Positions 25,927 through 34,469 are shown, numbered from the stretch's first letter. The stretch is DNA of 64,000 nt from Alphaproteobacteria bacterium HT1-32 (GCA_009649675.1 WJPL01000003.1:347645-411644); one strand, 5' to 3'. The notes: a model not told the origin generated them from the sequence alone. A program made the numbers and translations.

Positions 25927-27099
25927 CTATCGTGACAGTTGCGAGCGAACAAGACGCAGCCAGAAGGCGACACCGGTCTGCAGAATGTCGTCGTTGAAAT
26001 CGTAGTGCGGGCTGTGGAGACCGCAGCCCCCCGGCCCGTCCCCGCCATTGCCAAGGAACAGATAGCATCCCGGCTTGCGTTGCAGCATGAAACCGAAATC
26101 CTCTGATGCCATCAGCGGCAGACAATCCGGCTGAACATTGTCTTCACCCACCACTTCGCGGGCGACCGCAGCCACGATGTCCGCCTCTCTGGCCGTATTG
26201 ATGGTCGAGGCAAATTCCCGCGAGTACGAGAACGACGCCGTCGCGCCATAGGCGGCAGAAATCCCCTCGCTGATGCGCGCCATCGAGGCCTCGATCTGAT
26301 CCTGTACAGCCGGCAGGAACGAGCGTGTATCACCACGCAGGGTCACCCGTTCCGGGATGACATTCCGCGTCGCCTCAACGGCAAAGTCCGTCACCGAGAT
26401 GACCCCGTTCTCCAGCGGATTGAGGCTGCGGGAGACAATGCTCTGCAGGGCCACGACAATTTCGGAAGCCACCAGAATGGGATCGATGCTGAGATGGGGC
26501 ATCGCCGCATGTCCGCCCTTGCCCAACACCCCGATCTCGAAATTATCCTCACAGGCCATGATCGGTCCCCGGCGCAAGGCAATCTGCCCTGTGGGCAGCG
26601 ACGGCATGTTATGAATGCCATAGACCGCCTCGACCGGGAAACGCTCGAACAGGCCGTCTTCCATCATCGCCAGTGCACCGCGGCCATGTTCCTCTGCCGG
26701 CTGAAAGATGAAAACCACCGTGCCATTGAAATCCCGGCTGTTCGCCAGAAGCTTCGCCGCCCCCAGCAGCATCGCCGTATGACCATCATGGCCGCAGGCA
26801 TGCATCCGGCCCGGATGTCGGGATGCATGGTCAAAGCTGTTCAGTTCGGTGATCGACAGCGCATCCATATCTGCCCGCAGGCCAATCGCCCTGTCACCGT
26901 CACCGGCTTTCAGGACGCCGACAACACCTGTCGTCCCGACCTTTTCATGGACCTCCAGCCCGAATTCACGCAGCAATCTGGCCACCTCTGCCGAGGTCCG
27001 CTTTTCCTCAAACCCCAGTTCGGGATGCCTGTGCAGGTCATGCCGCCAGGAAATGATCTGATCGGTAACGTCCTGTGAAATCTCGGGGAAACTGTTCAT
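25927..27099 (-). CDS. M20-family amidohydrolase (hippurate hydrolase-like)
   Basis: 390 residues from the ATG at 27099 (MNSFPEISQDV); the open frame runs 26 codons further into the preceding gene's tail. M20D features: WRHDLHRHPELGFEEKRTS, the metal site HACGHDGHTAMLLGAAKLL, FQPAEEHGRGALAMM with the catalytic Glu pair, and the C-terminal MASEDFGFMLQ. These enzymes remove an acyl group from N-acyl amino acids, or hydrolyse amides, in the cytoplasm. In this operon it probably deacylates the imported compound before lyase action. Confidence 0.9.
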   Translation of the reverse strand: MNSFPEISQDVTDQIISWRHDLHRHPELGFEEKRTSAEVARLLREFGLEVHEKVGTTGVVGVLKAGDGDRAIGLRADMDALSITELNSFDHASRHPGRMHACGHDGHTAMLLGAAKLLANSRDFNGTVVFIFQPAEEHGRGALAMMEDGLFERFPVEAVYGIHNMPSLPTGQIALRRGPIMACEDNFEIGVLGKGGHAAMPHLSIDPILVASEIVVALQSIVSRSLNPLENGVISVTDFAVEATRNVIPERVTLRGDTRSFLPAVQDQIEASMARISEGISAAYGATASFSYSREFASTINTAREADIVAAVAREVVGEDNVQPDCLPLMASEDFGFMLQRKPGCYLFLGNGGDGPGGCGLHSPHYDFNDDILQTGVAFWLRLVRSQLSR

Positions 27100-27133
27100 G
27101 GGTGTTCTCGGAAAAAGAAGACAGGAAGGATCA

Positions 27134-29473
27134 TCATGGCTGGCCCTTATCTCCACGGAGGATGACAGGAGGAACAAAGGCCGTCACTTCAGGTGCCGGG
27201 CCGGACAGACGCTCTATATCGACCAGACAGGTCATCGCGCCCGGCCCCTGCGCCAGTTCGGAAGTTCCCTGATCGCGGGTCAGCGTATTCGGATTCCCGT
27301 GTTTGCAGCAAGTCTCGTCACCTTCCAGATCCGGGTCATACCACGCGCCTGTCGCAAGCATGACAACCCCCTGCCGCACGCCGGGATCGGGAATGGCCAC
27401 GCTGACGGTCGCGCCACGTTCGTTATGCAGGCGGACAAGATCACCCCCTGATATGCCACGGGCGGCCGCATCTTCCGGATTCAGGCGACAGGGCTCCCGC
27501 ATCTTCATCTTACCGGCACGGCTGTAGGCACTATGATCAAGCTGGCTGTGCAGCCGCCGGGCGGGCTGATGGGTGATCAGATGCAGTGAAGCCGGTTTCG
27601 CCAGTACGGACCCCAGCCATTCCGCAGGCTCACGCCAGACCGGATGGCCCGGAATGCCCTCCAGACCAAAGCCGGCAATTGTTTCACTGAAGATCTCGAT
27701 CCTTCCGGTCGGCGTTTCAAGCGGACAGGCATCCGGATTTTCACGAAAGGCTTGCAGCATGACACGCGGCTGCTCCGGCGGGGAAACCCGGAAGAAACCA
27801 GCCTCCCTGAATGTCTCATAGTCCGGCAGGTCAATGTCGGATTTCGCCGAGGCGGTCCGGGTGCGCTGGTACATGTCCCGCAGCCACTGGTCTTCCGTCC
27901 AGCCATTGGTGAAGGCCGCCTCAAAATTCACCGGTGCGTCGGGCGATCTGCTCAGCCGTCGGGCGAGCCCGGCAAAAATATCATGGTCATTGCGCGCCTG
28001 ACCGAAAGGCTCCGCAGATTTGCTCATCGCCGTGAGATAATCATCCCGTGATGAGGCCCCCAGATCATTGCGCTCCATCGCAACCGTCGCCGGGAAAATA
28101 ATATCTGCATGACGGGCCACCGGCGTCCAGTGCGGCTCATGCACGATCACCGTCCCGATGTTCTGCCAGGCACGGCGCAGGCGGCTCAGGTCCTGATGAT
28201 GATGAAACGGATTACCGCCAACCCAGTAGACCAGCCGGACATCCGGATAGCGCCGTTCCTGACCGTCATATTTATAGAGCTGGCCCGGATGCAGCAGCAT
28301 GTCAGCAATACGCGCCACGGGGATATGGCTGTCGACCGGGTTGCGGCCCGTCGGGAAAGCCGCCCAGGGCGCCTTGCCCCGATGACTGCCCAGCCCGTTT
28401 ACCGCACCAAGGCCGAGGCCAAACCCCTGCCCCGGCTTGCCAATGCCACCCAGCAGGGCAGCCAGCACAATCAGCATCCAGTAAGCCTGCTCACCATTTT
28501 GCTGCCGGGTCAGTGACCAGCTTGCATTCACCAGCGTCGGTGTTGCCGACATCCTGCGGGCCAGTGCAATAATATCCGCAGCGGGCAGTCCGGTGATCTC
28601 TGCCGCCCAGGCTGCATCCTTCGGCTGACCATCCGATTGCCCTGTGAGGTAAGGCAGGAATTTTTCGAACCCGATGCAGTAGCCTTCAACAAACTCCCGG
28701 TCATACAGGCCTTCTGACACCAAAACATGAGCCAGCGCCAGCATCAGCGCGACATCCGTATTCGGGCGAACGGGCAGCCAGTCTGCCTTCAGGTTTTCCG
28801 GAATATCAGACCGGTCCGGGCTGATATTGACGAAGGAGACACCGGCCCTGCGCGCAGCCTCGATATCCTGCGGCTGGCTGTGCTGGCCGACACCACCGGA
28901 ATTCACCTGTGCATTGCGGGAGGCAAAGCCGCCGAAAGCCACGACCAGCCCGCCGGCAGCAGCAATCGACCGCCAGGACGTATGTTCAACAAACAGGCTG
29001 TTCAGTGACCCCGCCACATAAGGCAGGATAACCTCGGCAGCGGCATGGCTGTAGGTGTTTCTGGCTGACGTATAGCCGCCGAACAGGTTCATGAAACGGC
29101 GGAGCTGGCTTTGCGCATGATGGAACCGCCCCGCGCTGGCCCAGCCATAGGAACCGGCATAGATCGCCTGATTGCCGAACTGGCCCCGGACCCGGTTCAG
29201 TTCACCGGCAGCAAGATCGAGAGCCTCATCCCATTCCATGGCAACGAAGCTGTCCCGCCCCCGCAATCTCCGGTGGTCGGTGCTGTTTTCGAGGAAGCCC
29301 CGGCGTACCATCGGCTTGTCGATCCGCATCGGCCCGGACAGGGTGTCGACAATTGCCTCACCAATCGATGACGGCGACGGATCATCGGGGAAACCTTCCA
29401 GCGCCACCGGCTGACCGGCTGACCGGACGACCCGGTAAGTCCCCCAATGCGCTGCTGTCAGGGGTTCGGACAA
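27134..29473 (-). CDS. cytosolic molybdopterin oxidoreductase, BisC/DMSO reductase family
   Basis: 779 residues, near the size of E. coli BisC (777). The start MSEPLTAAHWGTYRV has no Tat signal, unlike DorA/TorA, so the enzyme should be cytoplasmic. The molybdenum-ligand Ser is probably Ser113 in SYGWASAGRFHHAQ. No N-terminal Fe-S cluster cysteines. Other family marks: SHAAAEVILPY, VYWVGGNPFHHHQDL, ASSRDDYLTAM and DQGTSELAQGPGAMTCLVDIE. BisC-type enzymes reduce biotin or methionine S-sulfoxides and N-oxides. Encoded 4 bp after the PLP lyase gene, so it belongs to the same pathway. Confidence 0.9.
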   Translation of the reverse strand: MSEPLTAAHWGTYRVVRSAGQPVALEGFPDDPSPSSIGEAIVDTLSGPMRIDKPMVRRGFLENSTDHRRLRGRDSFVAMEWDEALDLAAGELNRVRGQFGNQAIYAGSYGWASAGRFHHAQSQLRRFMNLFGGYTSARNTYSHAAAEVILPYVAGSLNSLFVEHTSWRSIAAAGGLVVAFGGFASRNAQVNSGGVGQHSQPQDIEAARRAGVSFVNISPDRSDIPENLKADWLPVRPNTDVALMLALAHVLVSEGLYDREFVEGYCIGFEKFLPYLTGQSDGQPKDAAWAAEITGLPAADIIALARRMSATPTLVNASWSLTRQQNGEQAYWMLIVLAALLGGIGKPGQGFGLGLGAVNGLGSHRGKAPWAAFPTGRNPVDSHIPVARIADMLLHPGQLYKYDGQERRYPDVRLVYWVGGNPFHHHQDLSRLRRAWQNIGTVIVHEPHWTPVARHADIIFPATVAMERNDLGASSRDDYLTAMSKSAEPFGQARNDHDIFAGLARRLSRSPDAPVNFEAAFTNGWTEDQWLRDMYQRTRTASAKSDIDLPDYETFREAGFFRVSPPEQPRVMLQAFRENPDACPLETPTGRIEIFSETIAGFGLEGIPGHPVWREPAEWLGSVLAKPASLHLITHQPARRLHSQLDHSAYSRAGKMKMREPCRLNPEDAAARGISGGDLVRLHNERGATVSVAIPDPGVRQGVVMLATGAWYDPDLEGDETCCKHGNPNTLTRDQGTSELAQGPGAMTCLVDIERLSGPAPEVTAFVPPVILRGDKGQP

Positions 29474-29477
29474 ATGC

Positions 29478-30530
29478 CTACCCCTCTTCCGGCCCTTCGG
29501 TCACCATCAGCAGGCACCGGCTGTCAGCAGGTAATCCCGCATGGCTGACCGCTGCCAGTGGCGCCCCGCCGCTTTCTGTCGTCAGAATACCGTGCCGCCG
29601 GTAACGGGCGACGGCAGCCGTTGCCTCATCTTCGGTAACGGTCATGAAAATATCAGCATCATGGCGCAGGGACTCAAACGCGATCAGTGAGGCATCCTTG
29701 CAATCCAGCCGCCCCATGTTCGAGACCGGCCCGTCGGCCCGTGTCAGCCGGTCTGCCTCAACGCTGGCCCGGATACAGGGGGCCGCATCCGGTTCAACAA
29801 CAATGATCACCGGCTGCTCATCCCAGAAGTCACGGATATTTGCCGCGATTGCAGCCGCAAATCCCCCGACCCCGGCCTGCAGAAAAACATGTGTCGGCCA
29901 GCGGCCCTGTTCTGCAAACATCTGGCGGCATTCGTCTGCGAGGACGGTATAGCCTTCCATCACCAGTGCGGGACGCTCCGTATAACCGTCCCAGGAGCCA
30001 TCCGCGAGATGCAGCCAGTCATTCTCGTCTGCCGCCTTGCGGGCATAGGCGACACTGTCTTCATAGGTCCCCTTCGTGCGCACCACCTCGGCATTCAGGG
30101 ACCGGATGCGGTCAGCAAAGCCCTCGGGCACCGTCGGGGCCAGCACGACCACTGCCCGCGCGCCAAACACACGGGCACCAGCTGCCACGGACAGCCCATG
30201 ATTGCCCGCACTGGCTGTAATGAAGGTCATTTCAGACGCCTTCTGCCGTGCAGAGTCCGACATCAGGTCTGTCTCGCCCGTCGCATCTGAAATCATCTGA
30301 GCCACAGCAAATGCACCACCCAGCGCCTTGAAGCTGCCGAGACGCATGCGCCTGGACTCGTCTTTGACGTACAACTCTGCAACGCCGCAATCTGCGGCAA
30401 GACCCGCAACCGTCATACAGGGTGTTGGCTGATAGACCGGGCATTGTTTCAGCATGGCAAGCGGACGGCTGGCATCAGAACGAAACCGGCGTGCAGGAGA
30501 ATTCGGCTTAAGGCGTGTTTTATTTGACAT
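29478..30530 (-). CDS. PLP-dependent lyase, diaminopropionate ammonia-lyase-like
   Basis: 350 residues of the fold-type II PLP family. The PLP lysine is Lys68 in RLGSFKALGGAFA; ASAGNHGLSVA is the phosphate/substrate loop and the Gly-rich QAGVGGFAAAIAANI binds the cofactor phosphate. YVKDESRRM and the GSWDGYTERPALVMEGY segment are typical of DpaL, which eliminates ammonia from 2,3-diaminopropionate, and known members also act on related beta-substituted alanines. The end TTESGGAPLAAV agrees. A beta-elimination on a beta-substituted alanine is the likely reaction; the leaving group is unknown. Confidence 0.85.
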   Translation of the reverse strand: MSNKTRLKPNSPARRFRSDASRPLAMLKQCPVYQPTPCMTVAGLAADCGVAELYVKDESRRMRLGSFKALGGAFAVAQMISDATGETDLMSDSARQKASEMTFITASAGNHGLSVAAGARVFGARAVVVLAPTVPEGFADRIRSLNAEVVRTKGTYEDSVAYARKAADENDWLHLADGSWDGYTERPALVMEGYTVLADECRQMFAEQGRWPTHVFLQAGVGGFAAAIAANIRDFWDEQPVIIVVEPDAAPCIRASVEADRLTRADGPVSNMGRLDCKDASLIAFESLRHDADIFMTVTEDEATAAVARYRRHGILTTESGGAPLAAVSHAGLPADSRCLLMVTEGPEEG

Positions 30531-30633
30531 AATACCGCTTATTTTATGCGCCCCAGAGACAAGTATGGTGTCACTGATGGCATGGAGAAGATAAAATTTG
30601 CCGTGAGAACCCGCTTACTGACCGGCTTCCCTC

Positions 30634-30655
30634 ATTTCATCGAAAGATAAGAAAT
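30634..30655 (-). other. small hairpin with GAAA-type loop inside the operon
   Basis: ATTTC-ATC (30634-30641) and GAT-AA-GAAAT (30646-30655) fold around the plus-strand sequence GAAA, directly after the stop of the second permease gene and before the 100-bp gap to the lyase gene. It could set differential expression of transport and catabolic genes. Weak evidence. Confidence 0.3.
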
Positions 30656-31323
30656 CAGCCGGATCTAAGGCTTTTAGGCTGGAAGTGTTTCTCCAGCTTC
30701 ATCGCCAGATAAGCGGACGGGATGCTGACCAGAATGAAGAAGACGCCAACCAGCGTCATCGGCTCCAGATATTTGTAATGGCTGTTGCTATAGATATTAG
30801 CTGCGTTGAACAATTCCACCACAGTGATCGCGGAAAGCAACGGCGTTTCCTTGAACATGGTAATCAGATAATTCGCCAGCGGCGGAATCATTGGCGGAAT
30901 AGCCTGCGGAAGAATGGCATATCGCATGGTCTGATAGGTGCTGTAGTTCAGCGCTCTTGTCGCTTCCCACTGTCCTTTGGGCACGTTTTCAATGCCGGCC
31001 CTGTAGACCTCGGATGTATAGGTACTGAAATGCAGGCCCAGACCAACAACCCCGGCCATGAACGGCGACATGAACATACCAAAGTCCGGCAGGACGAAGA
31101 ACAGGAAGTAAAGCTGCACCAGCAGCGGCGTCCGGCGTATGAATTCTGAGATCCAGTAAAATGTGAAAGAAACGATCCGGAAACGGGACATCTTCAGCAA
31201 AGCCAGCGCCAGCCCCAGAACATAGGCCAGCAAGGCACCGACAATCGTCGCCTGAACCGTAACAACCAGCCCTTCTGCCATTGACGGCAGAACATCAAGA
31301 ACAACCTTCCAGCTCCAGTCCAT
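30655..31323 (-). CDS. amino-acid ABC transporter permease (EhuD/HisM-like)
   Basis: 222 residues, about five membrane helices, with the polar amino-acid permease domain. The EAA-type loop is ATRALNYSTYQTMRYAILPQAIPPMIPPLANY, the site that touches the ATPase. The start lies 3 bp after the preceding permease stop, so the two form a heterodimer channel. Closest in style to EhuD of ectoine transporters, but substrate identity cannot be taken from a permease. Confidence 0.9.
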   Translation of the reverse strand: MDWSWKVVLDVLPSMAEGLVVTVQATIVGALLAYVLGLALALLKMSRFRIVSFTFYWISEFIRRTPLLVQLYFLFFVLPDFGMFMSPFMAGVVGLGLHFSTYTSEVYRAGIENVPKGQWEATRALNYSTYQTMRYAILPQAIPPMIPPLANYLITMFKETPLLSAITVVELFNAANIYSNSHYKYLEPMTLVGVFFILVSIPSAYLAMKLEKHFQPKSLRSG

Positions 31324-31326
31324 GGC

Positions 31327-31995
31327 TCAGTTTCCTCCTGATTTAGCGGTATCTTTGCCGAAGGAGAATTTTGCCCCGACGAAATTGGTAAAGCGGACCA
31401 GACCGGATGCAATAATGAAGTAGATCACCAGGATTATCAGGAATGGTTCCAGGGTCATGGCGGTCTGCACCCGGATGATCTGCGCCATGAATGTCAGATC
31501 TGAGATCGTGATCAGGGATGCGACGGCGGTAAGTTTGAGAAGTTCGATCAGCAGATTACCAAAGGTCGGAATCATCACCGGGATCGCCTGCGGAATCAGG
31601 ACATACCGGTAAAGCTGATAGGTTGTGTAATTCAGTGCTGTGGCCGCTTCATGCTGCCCGCGGGCAACGGACTGAATTGCCCCCCGGACCACTTCAGAAC
31701 CATAACTGCCGAGGTTGAAGCCACAGGCAATAACACCGGCCATCAGAGGTGAGAAATGCACCCCCATCAGCGGCAGGACATAATACATGAAGAAAAGCTG
31801 CACGATGGCCGACGTGCCGCGGAAAAATTCCAGATAGATAATCGCAGAAGCACGAACCAGTCTGTATCTTGAGAACCGCGACAGACCGACAACGAAAGAA
31901 ATCGTCAGGGCAACAATCGCGCTCAGGACGGTCAGTTCAATCGTCGTCAGCGTCCCCTCAATCAGGATCGGGGAATATTCAAGTATCTGATCCAT
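31327..31995 (-). CDS. amino-acid ABC transporter permease (EhuC/HisQ-like)
   Basis: 222 residues with about five membrane helices. N-terminal MDQILEYSPILIEGTLTTIELTVLS and the EAA loop EAATALNYTTYQLYRYVLIPQAIPVMIPTFGN are typical of the HAAT permease family. It pairs with the following permease, encoded 3 bp downstream, under the substrate-binding protein 84 bp upstream. Confidence 0.9.
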   Translation of the reverse strand: MDQILEYSPILIEGTLTTIELTVLSAIVALTISFVVGLSRFSRYRLVRASAIIYLEFFRGTSAIVQLFFMYYVLPLMGVHFSPLMAGVIACGFNLGSYGSEVVRGAIQSVARGQHEAATALNYTTYQLYRYVLIPQAIPVMIPTFGNLLIELLKLTAVASLITISDLTFMAQIIRVQTAMTLEPFLIILVIYFIIASGLVRFTNFVGAKFSFGKDTAKSGGN

Positions 31996-32079
31996 GCCAG
32001 CACCTCTGGAGTGCTGCCCCCGATACCGGGGGCAGCTTTGTTAACCAGGCATTTGTTGTTCGGGAGTCTGTATTCCAGC

Positions 32080-32931
32080 TCAGTTACCTGGGCAGAAATC
32101 ATCCCGTTCCACCGCCAGCGTTGCTTCGGTGGAGAAGCCATACGGCTCGATGATGCTTGCGAATTCCCCGCTTTCTTTCAGCTCTTTCAGAGCCATGTCA
32201 TAGGCATCACGGAATTCCTTGTCGTTAGGATTGAACGCCGCACCAGCGCAACCCATTGGCACGCCCTTTACCGGCATGATCAGCTCCAGATTGGGATCAT
32301 TGGTTTTCTTCAGCAGATCCTGTGTCCCCAGACCGGACAGGGCAAATACATCAACCCGGCCCTGCTGCAACATCTTGATCCCGCTTGGCGGGTCACTGAA
32401 AACCTTGATCTGGTCTTTCGAGACGCCCCGCTCCAGCGCATAGGCTTCTTCGGCGCAACCTGCACAGGTTGTCATCGTCACATCGGGGTTTTTGCCGATA
32501 TCTTCGTAAGTCATGATGTTGTGGGGATTACCCTTGGCAACGGCAAAAGCTTCCGCGCCACAAAGATCCGGCTGGGAGTAGATGATCGATTCACAACGCT
32601 TCGGTTTGATGTACAGGCCGGATGTTGCCATATCGACACGCCGGGCCATCAGGGCCGGAATCATCGAGCCATAGGCGACAACCTTGGCTTTCAGTTCCGG
32701 AACACCGAGCTTTTTCATGACCGCACGGGCCACATCAGGGGCCGCGCCGGTAACATATCCGTCTCCCTTGATGTCGCTGTATGGCGGCTCGTTGGCGACA
32801 GCCACAGTGGCATAGCCCTGTTTACGAAGATCATCCAGCGTACCGGCTGATGCCACGCCCGTGGTGATCGTCAAAGCAACCGCGCCCATTGTGAGCCATC
32901 GGATGCAATCCCCTGTTTTACCTCTTTGCAT
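32080..32931 (-). CDS. amino-acid-type ABC substrate-binding protein (EhuB-like)
   Basis: 283 residues from the ATG at 32931, preceded by AAGGGAAATGTA; 19 upstream open codons are dropped. A signal peptide ends near GVASAG. The mature start LRKQGYATVAVANEPPYSD, TGAAPDVARAVMKKLGV, and the MATSGLYIKPKRCESIIYSQP segment are close to EhuB, the ectoine-binding protein: the ligand Glu (NEPPY) and Arg positions are kept. The rest carries extra cysteines (TTCAGCAEE, DLCGAEA), unusual for a periplasmic binder and perhaps disulfide-bonded. It likely binds a zwitterionic amino-acid derivative; ectoine itself is only one option. Confidence 0.88.
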   Translation of the reverse strand: MQRGKTGDCIRWLTMGAVALTITTGVASAGTLDDLRKQGYATVAVANEPPYSDIKGDGYVTGAAPDVARAVMKKLGVPELKAKVVAYGSMIPALMARRVDMATSGLYIKPKRCESIIYSQPDLCGAEAFAVAKGNPHNIMTYEDIGKNPDVTMTTCAGCAEEAYALERGVSKDQIKVFSDPPSGIKMLQQGRVDVFALSGLGTQDLLKKTNDPNLELIMPVKGVPMGCAGAAFNPNDKEFRDAYDMALKELKESGEFASIIEPYGFSTEATLAVERDDFCPGN

Positions 32932-32980
32932 TACATTTCCCTTCTTTGTTATGCATTGAATTGACAGACGTCTTCCCTGT

Positions 32981-33757
32981 TTAGCCAATGTCCCCGATGA
33001 ATTTTTTCAGGAAGTCTTTTGTTCTCGGCTCATCGGGCGCCGTGAAAATTTTGTCGGGCGGACCCGCCTCGACAATCTGACCGTTCTCGAAGAACAGAAC
33101 CCGGTCCGCAAAATCACGGGCGAAGTTCATTTCATGGGTAACGGTCAGCATGGTGGTGTCCGTGCTCTCGGCGAGCAGCCTGAGAACCGACAGCACCTCT
33201 TCGACCAGTTCCGGATCAAGCGCCGACGTCACTTCGTCGAACAGCATGATCTTCGGCTCAAGCGCCAGGGCACGGGCAATCGCAACGCGCTGTTGCTGAC
33301 CTCCCGATAACTGATGCGGATAATGCCCCTGCTTGTCTTCCAGACCGACCAGCGCCAGCAGTTCCTGTGCCTTTACCTTGGCATCGGCCTTGTCCTTGCC
33401 TTTCACGAGAACCTGCGGCTGAACAATGTTCGCCATCGCAGTGAGATGCGGAAACAGATTGAACTGCTGAAAGACCATACCGACGGTTTCACGCATCTTG
33501 TGCAGATGCTTTTCACTCGCCGGCACCAGATTGCCTTCAACCTTCTGATGCCACAGATAATCGTTATCGACGATCACGTGACCGCTATCGATGGTCTCCA
33601 GCGTCATGAGGATTCGCAGGATAGTCGTCTTGCCCGACCCGCTGGGGCCGATCAAAGCGAGCTTCTCGCCGCTGTTCACATGCATATCGAGATTTCGCAG
33701 CACGCGCAGATCGCCAAAGGACTTGGATACGTCCTGAAATTCTATGATTTTTCCCAT
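32981..33757 (-). CDS. amino-acid ABC transporter ATP-binding protein (EhuA/GlnQ-like)
   Basis: 258 residues. Walker A GPSGSGKTTIL, Q-loop VFQQFNLFPHL, signature LSGGQQQRVAIARAL, Walker [15 protein letters not shown] and the switch His in TVTHEMNFAR are all present. First gene of the operon, energising the two permeases downstream. Its ATG is directly preceded by a short perfect palindrome, and no strong ribosome binding site is visible at the normal distance. Confidence 0.95.
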   Translation of the reverse strand: MGKIIEFQDVSKSFGDLRVLRNLDMHVNSGEKLALIGPSGSGKTTILRILMTLETIDSGHVIVDNDYLWHQKVEGNLVPASEKHLHKMRETVGMVFQQFNLFPHLTAMANIVQPQVLVKGKDKADAKVKAQELLALVGLEDKQGHYPHQLSGGQQQRVAIARALALEPKIMLFDEVTSALDPELVEEVLSVLRLLAESTDTTMLTVTHEMNFARDFADRVLFFENGQIVEAGPPDKIFTAPDEPRTKDFLKKFIGDIG

Positions 33758-33758
33758 T

Positions 33759-33772
33759 TGAGAAGATTCTCA
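33759..33772 (-). promoter_or_regulatory. palindrome next to the start codon of the operon's first gene
   Basis: TGAGAA-GA-TTCTCA on the plus strand, a perfect 6+2+6 inverted repeat one base from the ATG on the minus strand. It occupies the normal ribosome-binding position and could be an operator or a small RNA hairpin limiting translation. Confidence 0.4.
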
Positions 33773-33888
33773 GCCCCTGTTTCATCACACGACCATGCCC
33801 CCATGTCGTGTAAAAACCTTAGCGGACCGAAGAGATAGAAATGCTCACCCCGTCGCAATATGAGAGAAAAAATGCTAATCTGGATGAT

Positions 33889-33954
33889 AAAATGACCTGA
33901 TCAGCGCAATTTATGCTGCTAGCTATGCTTTCTCTGATGGGATCAGGTCATTTT
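33889..33954. promoter_or_regulatory. long perfect inverted repeat, probable operator of the Lrp/AsnC regulator
   Basis: AAAATGACCTGATC at 33889-33902 and its exact reverse complement GATCAGGTCATTTT at 33941-33954, separated by 38 bp. The centres are 52 bp apart, close to five helical turns, so two regulator dimers could bind on one face and wrap or loop the DNA. It lies in the 218-bp gap between the divergent transporter operon and the regulator gene. Confidence 0.7.
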
Positions 33955-33975
33955 CACGGGGACAGAACGAGCCGC

Positions 33976-34455
33976 ATGAACACGCTTTCAGAATCTGATA
34001 TCGGCATCCTCCGGCTGTTGCAGGAAAATGCCCGTGAGAAGCTTGAAACCATTGCGTTCGAGACAGGTTTATCCGTCGCCACTGTTCAGAGGCGGATTAA
34101 ATATCTGAAGTCAAAAGGCATCATTGAACGGGATACCGCACTGGTGGCACCCGAATCCGTCGGCTACGCAATGACCTTCCTGATTATGGTCGAAATGGAG
34201 CGCGAACGGCTGGATCAGCTCGATGCGTTTCGCCGGAAGACGAAAGCCGAACCACAGGTTCAGCAATGTTATTATATAACCGGTGAAGCCGATTTTGCCC
34301 TGATCGCGCTGGCCCGTAATATGGCCGACTTCGAAGAACTGACCCACCGGCTGTTTTTCGACGACACCAACGTTAAACGGTTCCGGACATCGGTTGTCAT
34401 GAACCGGACCAAAACCGGCATGACAGTTCCCCTCGGCAATTCAGAAACGAACTGA
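33976..34455 (+). CDS. Lrp/AsnC-family transcriptional regulator
   Basis: 159 residues from the ATG at 33976 (MNTLSESDIGILRLLQENAR); the upstream 21 open codons overlap the inverted repeat and are not family-like. N-terminal winged helix-turn-helix with TIAFETGLSVATVQRRIKYLKSKGII, C-terminal RAM/AsnC ligand domain with VQQCYYITGEADFALIALARNMADFEEL. Divergent from the eight-gene transport/catabolic operon, which it probably controls, with the imported amino acid or a product as effector. Halomonas DoeX of ectoine catabolism is a comparable regulator. Confidence 0.9.
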   Translation: MNTLSESDIGILRLLQENAREKLETIAFETGLSVATVQRRIKYLKSKGIIERDTALVAPESVGYAMTFLIMVEMERERLDQLDAFRRKTKAEPQVQQCYYITGEADFALIALARNMADFEELTHRLFFDDTNVKRFRTSVVMNRTKTGMTVPLGNSETN

Positions 34456-34469
34456 GCAGACGCCCACCG

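Noticed and set aside
24746-34455. Idea that the operon is a standard ectoine degradation (ehu/eut/doe) cluster
   Set aside because: The transporter and M24 gene resemble that system, but the expected ornithine cyclodeaminase-like, aminotransferase and dehydrogenase genes are missing and a BisC-like molybdoenzyme is present. Ectoine is kept only as one possible substrate.
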